A DNA stretch of 64,000 nucleotides from Spirogloea muscicola (lineage: Eukaryota; Streptophyta; Zygnematophyceae; Spirogloeales; Spirogloeaceae). This document shows, one piece after another, positions 1 through 10,351 of this stretch. Numbering within the stretch: the stretch's first letter is position 1; each line of letters begins with the position of its first letter. Under the pieces are notes generated by a model that made no database searches, was not told the DNA's origin, and saw only the letters and a list, made by a program, of their open reading frames with translations. The position numbers and the translations under genes are program-made. The DNA is taken from positions 204,171 through 268,170 of the forward strand of contig WELB01000009.1 in assembly GCA_009602725.1 (NCBI GenBank), given 5' to 3'.

Positions 1-216
1 AAAGGAGCCGGACATTACTCGAAAGAGCTAACTCGGAGTGGTGGCTAAAACCCCGAGCCCTGTCGTGACACTGGGCGTCGGCAGTATGCACAGCAGCGTC
101 TGTTTTGCGATACCAGCGTACAAATTTGGTGATGTGTAGATAGCATGCTTGCCAGGCAAACCAGCAAGAACACGGCCTTGATGTAAGTCAGGAGACTCTT
201 CCAGTTTCCGTCATTG

Positions 217-360
217 TGGCCCCTTCGACCCTTTGTCAATCTTTTTCGGGCTGGCTTTTCACAGCCCTTGCCCCCATTGAGAGAGCCACTTCTCTTCCAG
301 TAGAGGGCGATGGCTGGGATTGGCCAGCCCAGAGAAGAACGAACAAGTTTGAAGGGGCCA
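217..360. repeat. Short inverted-repeat element (MITE-like), GGGCTGG hairpin family
   Basis: The segment starts with TGGCCCCTTCGA and ends with TTTGAAGGGGCCA, so its outer 10 bases are exact inverted repeats. Inside each end sits a GGGCTGG/CCAGCCC block. The same end is found in a 302-bp element at 40556-40857, which identifies a family. It has no coding capacity. No clean target duplication is visible. Confidence 0.6.
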
Positions 361-469
361 GAAATTGATGTGATAATCTCGCATTGAGAAGCGAGGAAGA
401 AGACGACAGCTTAAGTGAGAGTCGCACAAGCACGGAAGCTGCATGTATGTTGGCTACTATGACGTTGTG

Positions 470-700
470 GCTGATGGGTATGACGACCAAACGAGGTGAT
501 GCGGCAAGATTCACATGACTCAATGCAGAACTCAAGCACGAGCATGAAGCGTCTGCAATGTCCTCTTTGAAGAGTCTCACGCATCAGTGTAGCATAGCGC
601 ACGAGAGGGCAAGGCCCAATGGCCAGTAACCAAGGGCGGGGCCCTAGATGCAGTCACCAAGGGGCAAGGCCCAGCTCTCTCAGCAGCTTGACGGGGCAAG
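470..700. repeat. Dispersed repeat, copy 1 (partner at 4285-4580)
   Basis: The stretch shares an ordered series of blocks with 4285-4580, including GTGATGCxGCAAGAT, the segment GAGTCTCACGCA, and GGCAAGGCCCAATGGCC followed by AACCAAGGGCG. The two copies have the same orientation and are clearly diverged. Short ORFs inside it are low-complexity and differ between copies, so it is treated as non-coding repeat. The family is not recognised. Confidence 0.55.
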
Positions 701-1619
701 ACAAAATTGCGACAGCGATGACCGCTATGTCATTCACGAGATGCTACTACTAAACCCCTCGTAGCTTGCTCACGAGCTTCTCGGTCTATCACTTGGGCTT
801 CTCTTGAGCCGCTCGGAGGGCAGGTATGGCTTGTGCGGCAGTGCCAGGTGTAGCATGACAGAGTGAGCGTACTCCCTGACCCGCATGGACTTGATAGGTA
901 CCGAGTTTGTAAGTCCCTTCACACCAAGCTGATGAAGTGCCTCTGTATCCACATGTGCCGCCACCTCCACGTCCTTGTTTGATCAACAACGAGGCATCAA
1001 CGAGACATGGCACGACAGCTGTCATGCCACAGCGCGTCAGCTGCCATACAACGCCATTATGCCAGATCAGCAAAGAACCAGGTAGCGTGTTATAGCTTGC
1101 ATGGCAGGCAAAACAGAAAACGGAGTTAATTATAACGTTGGAAGTGAGAAGCGAGTAGAAAGACAATAGCCTGAAATAGATTGGTACAAGCACGAAACTC
1201 GTATATAAGTTGGCTACTATGAGGTTGTGACTGATGGATACTGAAAGTCAGGGCTTCCCCTAAAATCAAGTGCTGGTACAGCATGACAACTTGGGCTAGA
1301 ATCTGTGAGCAGCCTACACAGAACCAATCGGCATCTCGGAATATAATGGGAAATTGGAGAAAAGCTACGAAGGTGCCACCCCTTCTGCAACTATAGCACA
1401 AAAGCATGGCGGCGGCTAGATCACATTGGTGACAAAAGAAGCAGGACAAATGATCTGAAACCCATCGTTGTAAGGGGTTAGTAGATGTGTCAAGATTACT
1501 CAGGTAATAGTAGTGATATCCCGGATATAATGATAGCAACACGGTTGCCTGAGCCATGTAGTCTGACGACATTGGAAGAGAGTCTTTCTCAGCTGCTTAG
1601 CTTCTTATTGTGCTTGTCT
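701..1619. other. No gene recognised
   Basis: The stretch has several short ORFs on both strands but none has a recognisable domain, a supporting splice pattern or a second copy. It is best read as intergenic or decayed repeat sequence. Confidence 0.4.
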
Positions 1620-2135
1620 TCCTTAGTGCTTCGCCTAGCCCCCTTCTTGTACTTTGTTCATTCTTTTTTGGGCTGGCTGTTCCAGCCCATATCCCCAATG
1701 GGCGAGCCCGTTCTTCTTTCTCAAGGAGCCTAAGGTGCTTTTTGCTCTGGCTATTGGTACAGGGAACTAAGTTGCCGGCTAATTGTGGCACGATCAAAAA
1801 TCTTGCCTCTATTTACAGATGTAATGTCTGCAAGCGTGCGCGTCGAGCATAGACTGCTCTTCCATACATGATTATGCATGCTGAAATGGACTCCCGGGTG
1901 AGCTCTTTAACCTCACGCAAACTCCAGCCTGTCTTGTGCGTCAGCAGTTGCTGAAGTGCAGAACCGGTTGCTCTTGCCAACACGTCGATGAGAGCGTCAA
2001 TGCTGATCTCCTTCTGGTGAAGGTTTCACACAGTTGTGACTTGTGTATCATGGGGCCGAGCCTTCCACTTACCGACAACGTTGCAATCAGTGCTGGAGGA
2101 GATCCAACTCCGATTGCTTTTGGGGCATGACGGCA
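1620..2135 (-). pseudogene. Decayed tandem copy of the unrecognised gene at 2727-3518
   Basis: From about 1728 to 2130 the DNA parallels 3188-3600 in order and orientation, for example CCGGCTAATTGTGGCACG, TTGCCTCTATTTACAGATG and ATGGGGCCGAGCCTTCCACTT. The flanking hairpin repeat at about 1640-1715 also parallels 2665-2745, so the duplicated unit included gene and repeat. The central part of the gene, about 430 bp in the right-hand copy, is absent here, and the reading frame is not intact. The product is unknown. Confidence 0.6.
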
Positions 2136-2484
2136 TGCTTTTGGGGCATGGGTTACGTGAAGTGAGGCGATGGTCAGCTTATGTGTGATGTTAACAAGAC
2201 ATTGACACTCGCCCTCGAACTCATAACCTTGGTCTGGAGTACCTCAGCGTAAATTTCAAGTCAGCAGAGCACCTGCTCCAGAAAAGCTTCAGCAATGTAT
2301 GTGCTGGACTTCCGGGGATGACAACACCCTTAACCCATTGAGTGAGGTGCTCAAAGAATCATAAGTATGGTGTCTGAGCACCCTTGCACAGAAGACCTGC
2401 CAATGGAAAGGCCAAACCTTATTCTCGGTATGAGCATTCATACACTCATAACATCAAAAAGGGTTCATACTCCGCGGGGGGGCG

Positions 2485-2494
2485 TCCTAGCTCT

Positions 2495-2525
<31 letters not shown>

Positions 2526-2527
2526 CC
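2485..2527. repeat. (CTCTGG)n microsatellite
   Basis: About five tandem copies of CTCTGG interrupt an otherwise non-coding stretch. Predicted peptides across it are alternating two-residue runs and are not considered genes. Confidence 0.8.
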
Positions 2528-2659
2528 AGGGGACATACTTCCAGGAGCATAGCCTCTCCGACCTACGCCTGCTTAGCAGGGGTTACTGAGTGGTTAGTAG
2601 CTGCTTTGTTTTTTTTTGTGTGCTTGTCATTTCTGCTGCTTCGCCTTAGGGCTTCGCCT

Positions 2660-2746
2660 GGCTTCCCCCCCCCTCTTCTTGTACTCTGTTCATTCTTTTT
2701 TGGGCTGGCTGTTCCAGCCCATATTCTCAATGGGCGAGCCCTTCTT
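2660..2746. repeat. GGGCTGG hairpin repeat, second subfamily
   Basis: GGGCTGG, a 5-base loop, then CCAGCCC form a perfect 7-bp stem. It is preceded by TTCATTCTTTTTT and followed by CAATGGGCGAGCCCTTCTTC. The same arrangement occurs at about 1640-1715, 40905-40960 and 41096-41150. The C-terminal codons and stop of the neighbouring minus-strand gene fall inside this repeat. Confidence 0.65.
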
Positions 2747-3518
2747 CTGCTAGGAAGAAGCCGTCGAGTTCTGTAGCCGAGACCTGTCTAAGCAAGCTGC
2801 CATAAATATCACCTAACGGCTTTGTCATCAATGTAGCGACAAAGCCTCTTGGCTTCTCTCTATTGGCCCTGCTCTTGGTGACAACCTTTTCATCAATGGT
2901 TGTCCAAGCTCTGGTGAAAGCGTCTGTAGGGCTAAAGCTCCCCATTGGAAATGTAGAGATGATGTCAAATCGTTTGGCATCACCGCCTGCCTCTAAGGTC
3001 CACCGTCCAGTTCCTACAGGGGTGTCTAGGTCTATGGGCCCCAGTGGGGAACCAAAGCGTCGGAAGTGAGCTAACATTGTACTATAGTCAAGGACGCTAG
3101 CTTTTGCTGAAGTGCCTCCACTGTTGAGGATCTGATCTGTCACCGTTGGTATAAACCGCTCATCAACAACCCTGCCTACTGGTCTGAAGATGCCTAAGGT
3201 GCTGATTGCTCTGGCTATCGCTGCTGGGAACATAGTCTGCCGGCTAATTGTGGCACGGTCAGGAAACTTGCCTCTATTTACAGATGTAACGTCTGCAAGC
3301 ATGCGCAGTCGAGCATAGATTGCTCTTCCGTACATGTCTGTGCATGCTAAAATGGACTCCCTGGTGAATGCTGTAACCTCACGCAAACTCCAGACACCCT
3401 CGCACGTCAGCAGATACTGAAGTGCAGAACCAGTTCTTGTTGCCAAGACGTCAATGAGGGCGGCAATACTGATTTCCTTCTGCGTGAAGGTTTTACACAC
3501 TTGGTGGTGGTATAGCAT
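2727..3518 (-). CDS. Unrecognised 263-residue protein, duplicated in tandem
   Basis: This is an open frame of 263 codons from the first ATG. The frame remains open another nine codons upstream, beginning with a TTG. The product looks helix-rich in its N-terminal half, with runs such as SIAALIDVLATRTGSALQY and YGRAIYARLRMLADV, and has a central block IFRPVGRVVDERFIP followed by a Gly/Thr/Pro-rich section. No signal peptide, membrane segment or catalytic motif is recognised. A diverged tandem copy at 1620-2135 shows that this sequence was duplicated together with a hairpin repeat that encodes the last residues, which suggests association with a mobile or repeat-borne unit. Frames upstream (3546-3960) are open in pieces and may hold an earlier exon. 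A captured or virus-like origin cannot be excluded, but nothing here proves it. Function unknown. Confidence 0.45.
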   Translation of the reverse strand: MLYHHQVCKTFTQKEISIAALIDVLATRTGSALQYLLTCEGVWSLREVTAFTRESILACTDMYGRAIYARLRMLADVTSVNRGKFPDRATISRQTMFPAAIARAISTLGIFRPVGRVVDERFIPTVTDQILNSGGTSAKASVLDYSTMLAHFRRFGSPLGPIDLDTPVGTGRWTLEAGGDAKRFDIISTFPMGSFSPTDAFTRAWTTIDEKVVTKSRANREKPRGFVATLMTKPLGDIYGSLLRQVSATELDGFFLAEEGLAH

Positions 3519-3545
3519 GGGGCCGAGCCTTCCACTTGCTGACAA

Positions 3546-3960
3546 GGTTGCAAGCAGTGCTGGGGGAGCTCCAACTCCAATTGGTTCTGCGGCATGACAT
3601 CCTCCTTCTGTGGTGGGGGAATGACATGGGGTGGTTCTGAGTAATCAGGGTGAAGTGCTGCAAATGGGAGTTCGGTAAAGACAGCAACGTACATTGTGTT
3701 CGAGGGATTCAACTCATGACTGAAGGAAGGGCTGATAGTTGCAGCTATGATCAGCTCATAGATCGTGCCCAAACTGGACACTGTACGTAGTTGCCTTGAT
3801 AGTCATGCATACAGTTGAGGTGCGTTGCGTAGGATCTCTTGCATTCAATGTGCAGAGGGCATCTGGTGATTCCATATACTCTGTCAGTACCACCGATTTG
3901 CCGTCCATTGAAAGTGCCATCGGGCGTACCTCTGTAATTTTCTAGGACCCAATGCACCAT
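3546..3960 (-). other. Possible upstream coding pieces of the unrecognised gene
   Basis: Two minus-strand open stretches overlap here, one Pro-rich (EPPHVIPPPQKED) and one Cys-rich (CPLHIECKRSYATHLNC). They precede the 263-residue frame in the right order. No convincing splice pair was found that joins them to it, and no domain is recognised. Confidence 0.25.
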
Positions 3961-4284
3961 CCTGAGATGTCTTCAAAGATATAACTCTTCAGTGCCGTAT
4001 GGCACAATTTCAATGATAGTAAGACGATGTCCAATGTATCAACAGAAATGTTGATGACCTGTCCTGAGTCCAAACCCTTACACTGAGCAGAATGCAACCT
4101 GTCTGCAACAAGAAAGTATTTGACTCAGTAAGATCGAGACATTGATCAAATTGACTTGGGTATAGTCCAGATGTAGTCAATCAAAGTCCAGATGTAGGCA
4201 AACCATGTATAGATGTAGCAAGACAGGTTTCAGAGCTTAACCCCATCAACATCAAGTCACCAATGCCCACAAGAGAAGAGTCCT

Positions 4285-4580
4285 CTCGGCCCAGTACAAG
4301 GTGATGCAGCAAGATGCACTCTACTAAACGCAATGAAACAAGCGCGACAAACGTCTGCAATATCCTCACTGAGAGTCTCACGCAGCAACGTTGTGATTGA
4401 GCCACAGAGGGCAAGGCCCAATGGCCTGTAACCAAGGGCGAAGCCCAAGATCCACTCACGAATGGGCAAGCCCAGCTATGTAAGTGGCTCGAATGGGGCA
4501 GGGCCCAGCCCTTTACGTAGCTCGGAACGTGGGCAAGGCCCAGCTGTACCAGTAGCCTGAACGGGGCAAGACCCAAAAAC
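4285..4580. repeat. Dispersed repeat, copy 2 (partner at 470-700)
   Basis: This copy aligns in order with 470-700 and carries an extra internal run of GGCAAGGCCCA-like units at about 4390, 4460, 4500 and 4530. These give Trp/Ala/Leu-rich translations of low complexity that are not regarded as a gene. Confidence 0.55.
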
Positions 4581-4969
4581 AACAGGCAATTTCCGCAAGA
4601 TCAATCACAAGATGCAAATGACGCAATCTCGCAGACAAGCAAATGACACTGAGACTGTACTCAACAGCCTCTGAGTGAATTGAGGCAATGCTCGACAACT
4701 GCACCTGTCACACGAGGTCACAATGTTCCGTGGCTTACCTGGTGTGACTGGGCCTGGCGCGACTGCCTGCGGAGCCCCTCGGGATAAAGCTCCCCTACTC
4801 CGCTGCTGCCCTTGATCTGAACCCGCGCCTTCTTGGCGCGACACAACAGGAGCTAAGACGCCCGTCGTCGCTGCGGCGGCGGCGGCGCGGGGGCAGATGG
4901 GAAGACTGGGCTGAGTGGACTGCTCGGCTTCGGGTACTCCACACCCAGTTACTACTCGGTGAGGTGAAA

Positions 4970-5330
4970 GGTTCACGTTCTTTGATGGGGTTTCTGGCCT
5001 TCAGCCCCCCCACAGAAAAAATAAGTCGTGTATTTGAAAGAAACGAAGGCCAATGGCCAAGTACAAAGGCAAGCACATTCAAAGTTCTACATGACCTACA
5101 GCAGATTGACCCGCTCAGTAAGCACGGGTCAAAACATAAAGGTCGCGAATCGATGCATGAATACTAGATGTCAGATACGAAGCCCTTCTGCCACCAACTA
5201 GAGCTCGCCCAGCTTTCTGGTGCAAGGCATTAGCCTGAGCACGCTGCAAACAGGCCGAAACTCGTCGTTGCAAGAACGACAGACATGCAGCTGGCAAGCC
5301 CATCTCATAGAAGAGGGCTTCGCTTTATGT
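4970..5330 (-). repeat. Dispersed repeat with conserved short coding segment, copy 1
   Basis: The reverse strand parallels 41560-42060 on the plus strand. Shared blocks include a stretch beginning AGATGTGCTTGCCTT, and then a 60-codon open segment (about 5118-5303) translating to QRAQANALHQ, AGRALVGGRRASYLTSSI and DLYVLTR. In the second copy the same frame is open, and the residues differ mostly by simple substitutions, with the stop codon at the equivalent place. That suggests the 3' end of a transposon gene. The family is not recognised. Confidence 0.5.
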
Positions 5331-5518
5331 AGCCCCATCCTTTGGAAGAGTATTCTTCTCATTTTGTGCATTAGCTTTGCCTGAACAGTGTGTTTAGATT
5401 GATCACCCTTCGATATCGTATACACCGCGCGCCTTCTCTCTTTACTCATTCAACTTCTGCATTGCCGACGCGGGCGGTAGAATTGACTTTTGCAAAGAAG
5501 GAGCTCGCCCATTGAGGA

Positions 5519-5812
5519 TGTAACGAATGCTGTAGATCGCCAAGCCCGGGCTGCCGGCGGCGCAAGGAGAAGCGGGAGGCATTGGGATGGGGCCGCAACG
5601 GTAAAATTGACAAACGGTTACTGCAGGGGCAAGGGTCCAGGGGTCCGAGGTTGGGTGAAGAACTCACCCCCTCTCCCATCTCGGGTGCCCTCTTTATAGC
5701 CCGACGGACTGCGAGCCCGGCCATACGGGCCCGGGTGGGATATTCGGCACCCAGTCTCTCGTTGATGACCCGTCCACGACCTGTCGACGGCTAACAACGG
5801 CTACCACCGACA
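5519..5812. repeat. LTR-like 294-bp repeat K, copy 1
   Basis: It begins TGTAACGAATGCTG and runs to CTACCACCGACA, with the block CAAGCCCGGGCTGC near the start and a TATAGCCCGACGG block in the middle. An ordered second copy lies at 53341-54174, where a solo LTR has split it. The TG...CA ends and the TATA-like block suggest a solo LTR or TRIM relic. No target duplication is visible at this copy. Confidence 0.5.
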
Positions 5813-6185
5813 ATCTACCCGTCACTCGCAGCTGACAGTCACTACCCCCAGGCTATCGTCAGCCGTCTATCATCCCCGTCAATACTAACGGCTAACAATG
5901 CCGTCAAGGCAGTCTACAGCGCTGCCACCTCCCGTCGCCGTTCCAGCGCCAGCACCATGCTGTCTCGCGTGTCACGACTCCGGGTTGCGCCGCTCTCAGC
6001 TCTATATCAAAGCCACGCTGCCCAGCCTGGTGAAATTGTCCGTCTCCAGGCATCTGTCAAGCCTTTCCTGCGGCACTGACAGTCAATTTATTTATCAGCC
6101 GGATGAGGTATCTAATCTCCAGGCATCTGTCAATACATTACAGCTGCATTGACATTCCAGCCATGTAAATTCGTTACAGAGGATA

Positions 6186-6500
6186 GGGGCTGGAAAAAGC
6201 CAGCCCAAAGGTTCATTCGTTTTTGGGCTGGAAGGGGCCAGGGAACCCTATGCCATTTGGGCGCGGGCAGATGGGAATGTTACTTGACTGGCCAGAGAAA
6301 GAGAAGACGCTTCCAGGAGAGGGCAGTAGAAGTGGCATTGGCAGGGGGCCTGCTACCCAGAGAGAATTCTCTCTGACCTGAGGCTGCTCAACAGGGGTTA
6401 CTGATGAGTGCCTCGTGGCCACTTTAGTTCCCGTGCTTTGGCGCTTTCTCTGGCCCCTTCGAACTGTTGTCAATCTTTTTATTGGGCTGGCCACTCACAG
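6186..6500. repeat. Cluster of GGGCTGG hairpin repeats
   Basis: A minus-oriented unit at about 6186-6242 ends GGAAGGGGCCA. A plus-oriented unit at 6448-6500 begins TGGCCCCTTCGAAC and continues to ATTGGGCTGGCC. The two face away from each other, so this is a cluster rather than one clean terminal-inverted element. Confidence 0.5.
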
Positions 6501-6548
6501 CCATCGCGCTCTACTGGACGCGTCCTTCAAAGCTGAGCTGGAGGTACC

Positions 6549-7100
6549 ATGCTCACGACTCCCTTCAGACCAGATCTGAAATGCGAGTCCGCCTCACATT
6601 TCCACGTCTGCAGCCACCTCACCAATCTTGTCAGATTCAAACGAATGAACCGCCGACGACTATGGCACGGCAAATACCAGCCGCGCTTTAACTGCCATAA
6701 TAGTCTCGCAGCCGCGGTGGCAGAGCTGAACGGCCTCCACCGAATACCCGGCGAGAAAGTGGTGTTCTTCGGAGCCATGTTCAAGCGCCTCCACCGGGCA
6801 GACTCCACCATGCTGGAGGCCCTCAAGCTGTCTTTCCTGTGGCGTCACTCCAACCAGAGCTCGCGCAGAGTGCTCTCATCAGTCAACCAGCGACCTTGGA
6901 CAAGGCACTGGAAACCTTGCATGCCTTGGCGACAGTCACGCCCTTGCGGCCCAGACCAGCAGCCTCGGAATTCAACATGTCCACTACCCTGGAACCGGCA
7001 ATAACCACCACCGGTGCAAAAACAACAACATCGAGGGAAGAGATGACCGCAGTGCTGGAGAAATGGAGAAGACAGGCACTTCGATCAACATTTTTTTAGC
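6549..7100 (+). other. Unassigned open frames
   Basis: Two overlapping plus-strand frames are open across this interval. One ends with a Thr-rich stretch followed by REEMTAVLEKWRRQALR. There is no recognised domain, no second copy in the window, and no splice evidence. It could be a gag-like relic or chance; no function is assigned. Confidence 0.2.
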
Positions 7101-7424
7101 AAAGACCGCGGCATAGCCTGGACTGTAGAGCATAGTAGCACACAACCAATACTGGCACTTCCATAGGCTAAAGCGGAGAATCACCTGGTGGAGGAAGAAA
7201 GATGCGCATTACGCGTAAGCTGAAGTGGAGGAGGAGCATAGTGACACCCTCCTTGCGGCAAGTAGCTCTCCACAGGAGGGCAGATATCACCCTCCTGTGG
7301 AGACAAAAGTGGGACTCTATGGTGCCGCCTTACCAGGCAACGGTGACAGCTCCTGGGTTGATATGAGTTCCACCATCTCCATGTTCGGTAACGGTGCCTC
7401 CGGCGTCTGCGATCACCGAGACAG

Positions 7425-7615
7425 CTTGCAGAAGCCCCTGGGGCCGGCGCGACCGGCCAGGGCACACCTTGCCCCCCTGGGTGCTCCAACTTGCATCGCC
7501 CGGGGATCGAACCCGGGACCAGTACTCCGGTTCTCCGGTGTCCTGTGCAAGAGGTCCAGAGCGATCAAGGTATACCGTAGCGGGTCGTTGGAGGCCGGTG
7601 CTACCATTAAGTAGC
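7425..7615 (-). repeat. Possible tRNA-derived SINE
   Basis: On the minus strand the sequence CCGGGTTCGATCCCCGG forms a perfect tRNA T-arm with a pol III B-box. Upstream sequence does not fold into a full cloverleaf and no convincing A-box was found, so a functional tRNA is not called. A SINE head with a tRNA-related region is the better fit. The 3' boundary is uncertain. Confidence 0.4.
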
Positions 7616-7734
7616 AGGCGCCTAATAAGATTGGTTGACTTCTTATCATCTTCTGCGAAATATTAATATTGACGCGGCCCGTTGCCTGTGCTGGCCACGC
7701 ACTGGCAACTTGAGAAAGAATGTGGACCTTGTAA

Positions 7735-8105
7735 ATACTTTCGGGCTGGCCTCTGACAGCCCTTGCCCCCTTTGAAAGTGCATAATTTGCTTCGCTGCAG
7801 CCAGAGAATTGCGCTTTTCAGAGCAGATGAGGGGAGACAAACAGGGAGAGATTGGAAAGATCTCGATTGACGAAATGCAGCTACTGATGTGAAAGAGCGC
7901 GGCTGTGGGCGTCAACCAGGTGCACAAAGAAAGTGTTAAGAAGAAATTAGCGGAGACACCAGCTTGGCAAACACGGCGCTCCCAGTCAGCGCTTCCCTGG
8001 CCCATTCGGTCATTTCTGGGCTGGCCTCTCCCAGCCACCGCCCACTCCTCGGCTCCTTCAGACCTTGTCCATTCCTTTTGGGCTGGCCTCTCACAGCCAA
8101 GAGTC
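7735..8105. repeat. GGGCTGG hairpin repeats (three units)
   Basis: Units occur at about 7738-7770, 8012-8035 and 8055-8103. The last carries the family leader CCTTGTCCATTCCTTTTGGGC and then CTCACAGCC. The stretch between is without a recognised gene. Confidence 0.5.
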
Positions 8106-8189
8106 AATCTGGCCGCGCTTTCGTTCTCCTGGCACCTTACTTTAGGTACATTTAGCCTTGTTTAGTCTGCAGTAGCCTTCGCCTGATCA

Positions 8190-8245
8190 ATGTACTGGCT
8201 TGAATTGGCCTCCCTTTCATTTCATGCGCCCCGCGCGCCTTCTCT
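8190..8245. repeat. Dispersed repeat with GCGCGCCTTCTCTC core
   Basis: GAATTGGCCTCCCTTTCA followed by TTTCATGCGC and CGCGCGCCTTCTCTC is also found at 41495-41560. It is found in reverse at 19605-19655, and a weaker match is at 5425-5445. The units often lie next to hairpin-family repeats, so this may be another end of the same elements. Confidence 0.5.
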
Positions 8246-8464
8246 CCTGGAAGCGTCTTTCTCCTAGTACCCGCATGTCAGCAGTCGAAAGTCCGATGTG
8301 CTGACGTGGGGGTGAGGGGAGAGAGGACATTCCTTTTTTCGGCACTTCTCTTATAGAGCGATCGCCTTGACTCGGAGGAAGCTACTTGCTTTGCTTTATG
8401 TGTTTGGACGTGGAAGCTTCAAGGTGAAGCGGAGACGGAGGAGGGAGGCGATTGGCGAGATTGG

Positions 8465-8760
8465 GCTTCCCACCCACCCTCCGCACCCCTCCCTCCCTCT
8501 CTTCCTTCTCATCCCTACCTCCCTCCCCTCTACCACCCCACCTCTCTCTCTTGCCTTTGTACTTGGCCACCACTCAGGCCCTCCATCTGTGAGTGGCCAG
8601 CCCAGAAAGGGGCCAAGGATGAAAGAATGGCGCTACAGAAATTCTATTCCCTCTCTCTTCGCCCACTCCCCCCCCCTTTCTCCCTCCCTCCCGCCCGCCC
8701 CACCCCTCTCTCTTCCTTGCTCTGTCTCTCTCCCTTGCTCTCTCGCATCGCCCCCACGGC
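8465..8760 (+). promoter_or_regulatory. Polypyrimidine-rich leader upstream of the VOC gene
   Basis: About 300 bases are strongly C/T-rich on the plus strand, with repeats of CCCTCC and CTCTCT, and end about 200 bp before the predicted ATG. Plant core promoters and 5' leaders commonly carry such Y-patches, so the inference is promoter or 5' UTR. No TATA box is evident. Confidence 0.4.
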
Positions 8761-8975
8761 GTCACGGCGACGCCTGGGCGTTCCACCCCGCCCAGCCATT
8801 AAGAGCTGCAGGCGATGAGGAAGCCCACAAAGAGCAGTCCCCTCCCCACCTCTGCACACCTTCAGCAGCAGCTGCAGCTGCGAGCCTCCGAGTCTCTGCG
8901 CCCGCAGCTTGCCGCACCCGGGGCTCTCTCGGCTCCACGCAGCCCATTGCGCCGCAGCACCCCCCGTGCACGGCC

Positions 8976-9715
8976 ATGGCCGAGAGCGCCCTGCCTGCGC
9001 CGACGTCACTGACCCCGTTCCTATTGGTGGAGCGCGGCAAGGCCCAGGAAGCCGTGGAGTGGTACAAGAGCGCGCTCGGCTTCGTGCAGATGGCACTTGA
9101 TGTCGATCCCCGGCCCTCTGAGGACGGCAAAACACTGCTGATGCATGCCCACCTGAAGAATGGAGCGGCCGAGATTCGCCTGGGGGACGCTCCGCCAAGC
9201 CATTATCCACCGTGAGCGGCAGTGACTATCAACCCCTCTCGTCCTTGCAGTCAATAAGGGTCAGATGGGCGGGTTGAGGCATCGAAGTAGTCTGCTGTAT
9301 TTTTCTGTGCTTCCTGAGTACTTCGCTAGGACAGGGAGTGTGCCTCGTACTCCTCATATGAGACCTCTAAAGTACCAATGCGGCAAGTGGGTCAAGAATG
9401 TTGTGTAGGAAGGGCTGGATGTATGAGCGCACTGAGCCTGGGGCATAAGCATAAGTTGAATTTGGACCTGCTCACCCACACTGCATTCCTGTTGTCAGTG
9501 GCCAGACTCCAGCGGAGCAGAAGATAACTTGCCACTTCATGCTGTACACCAGCGAGGTGGACAAGCTGGTCGCGAAGGCAGAGAAAGCCGGTGCAAAAGT
9601 CACTATGGCGCCACATGATGCTTTCTGGGGAGCACGATTTGCTGAATTTGTGGACCCGTTTGGTTTCGGTTGGTCTGCACATCACCAACAATGCAGCGAG
9701 TCGACTCAGAAGTAG
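8976..9715 (+). CDS. VOC/glyoxalase-fold protein (PhnB-like), two exons
   Basis: The exons are 8976-9211 and 9499-9715; the intron has GTGAGC at its donor and TTGTCAG at its acceptor, and joining keeps frame to give 150 residues. The N-terminus has TPFLLVERGKAQEAVEWYK, matching the first beta-alpha unit of PhnB-like vicinal oxygen chelate proteins. The second exon gives the second half of the fold, with MLYTSEVDKLVAKAEKAGAK and then FAEFVDPFGFGWS, the usual C-terminal DPFG signature. Plant relatives such as At5g48480 have about the same length. The fold supports metal-dependent enzymes or small-molecule binding; substrate is unknown. The ATG at 8976 is in the context GGCCATGG and matches the start of family members. 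No transit peptide is apparent. Confidence in the family is high, in activity low. Confidence 0.85.
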
Positions 9716-10330
9716 GTACAGCAAAAGCTACGCAGCAATGTAAAAGCTTTTGCATGTAGCAACAAGGCTCTACTCTTCCAGTGCTACACACGTCAGTAGG
9801 GGATGATAGAGGATCAAATTCTCCTGGCTCTCTTCTTCCTGTACTTAGCACTTACAGCTCAGTGAAGTTCATATACTCACGTGCTCGCCTTGACAGAGGA
9901 TGTGACAGGAGTCTGTCATGTACTCTCAAATATACCCGATTCTCGCATTGTCAACCTCATTGCTTGTGATGCTCTCCGCTCACCAATGGCTACTTTGAAG
10001 CACCACAGCTGCCGCCAGTGACAGCTCGTTGACTTGTCATGCTAACAAGATTTCAGAAGGGGCAATAGTTATATTAGATGAGAAGGAGGGCAATGGGGAG
10101 GCATAAGCGTGAGCGTGTGAACCGTGAGACTATCCTCGTGGTATCATGAGCACTGGTGACGGACCAACAGAGGAGAAGGCATGGGTGTTAGGAGAGTTGC
10201 AGTGCTTGGACCGACAGCCTTCAAGAAACTGGCGAATGCCCAGAAGTTAGTGACGTCAGGAGCGAACCTGACTTGACAGACAGGAGGTTTATATGATGTC
10301 AGCTGACTGCAATACAACGGCCAGATGAGT
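9716..10330. other. No gene recognised downstream of the VOC gene
   Basis: This is presumably the 3' UTR of the VOC gene followed by intergenic DNA. No domain-bearing frame was found on either strand. Confidence 0.35.
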
Positions 10331-10351
10331 TGCCTGTTATGGTCCACATTG

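Noticed and set aside
7481-7570. A functional tRNA gene
   Set aside because: Only the T-arm is convincing; the anticodon and acceptor arms do not pair properly.
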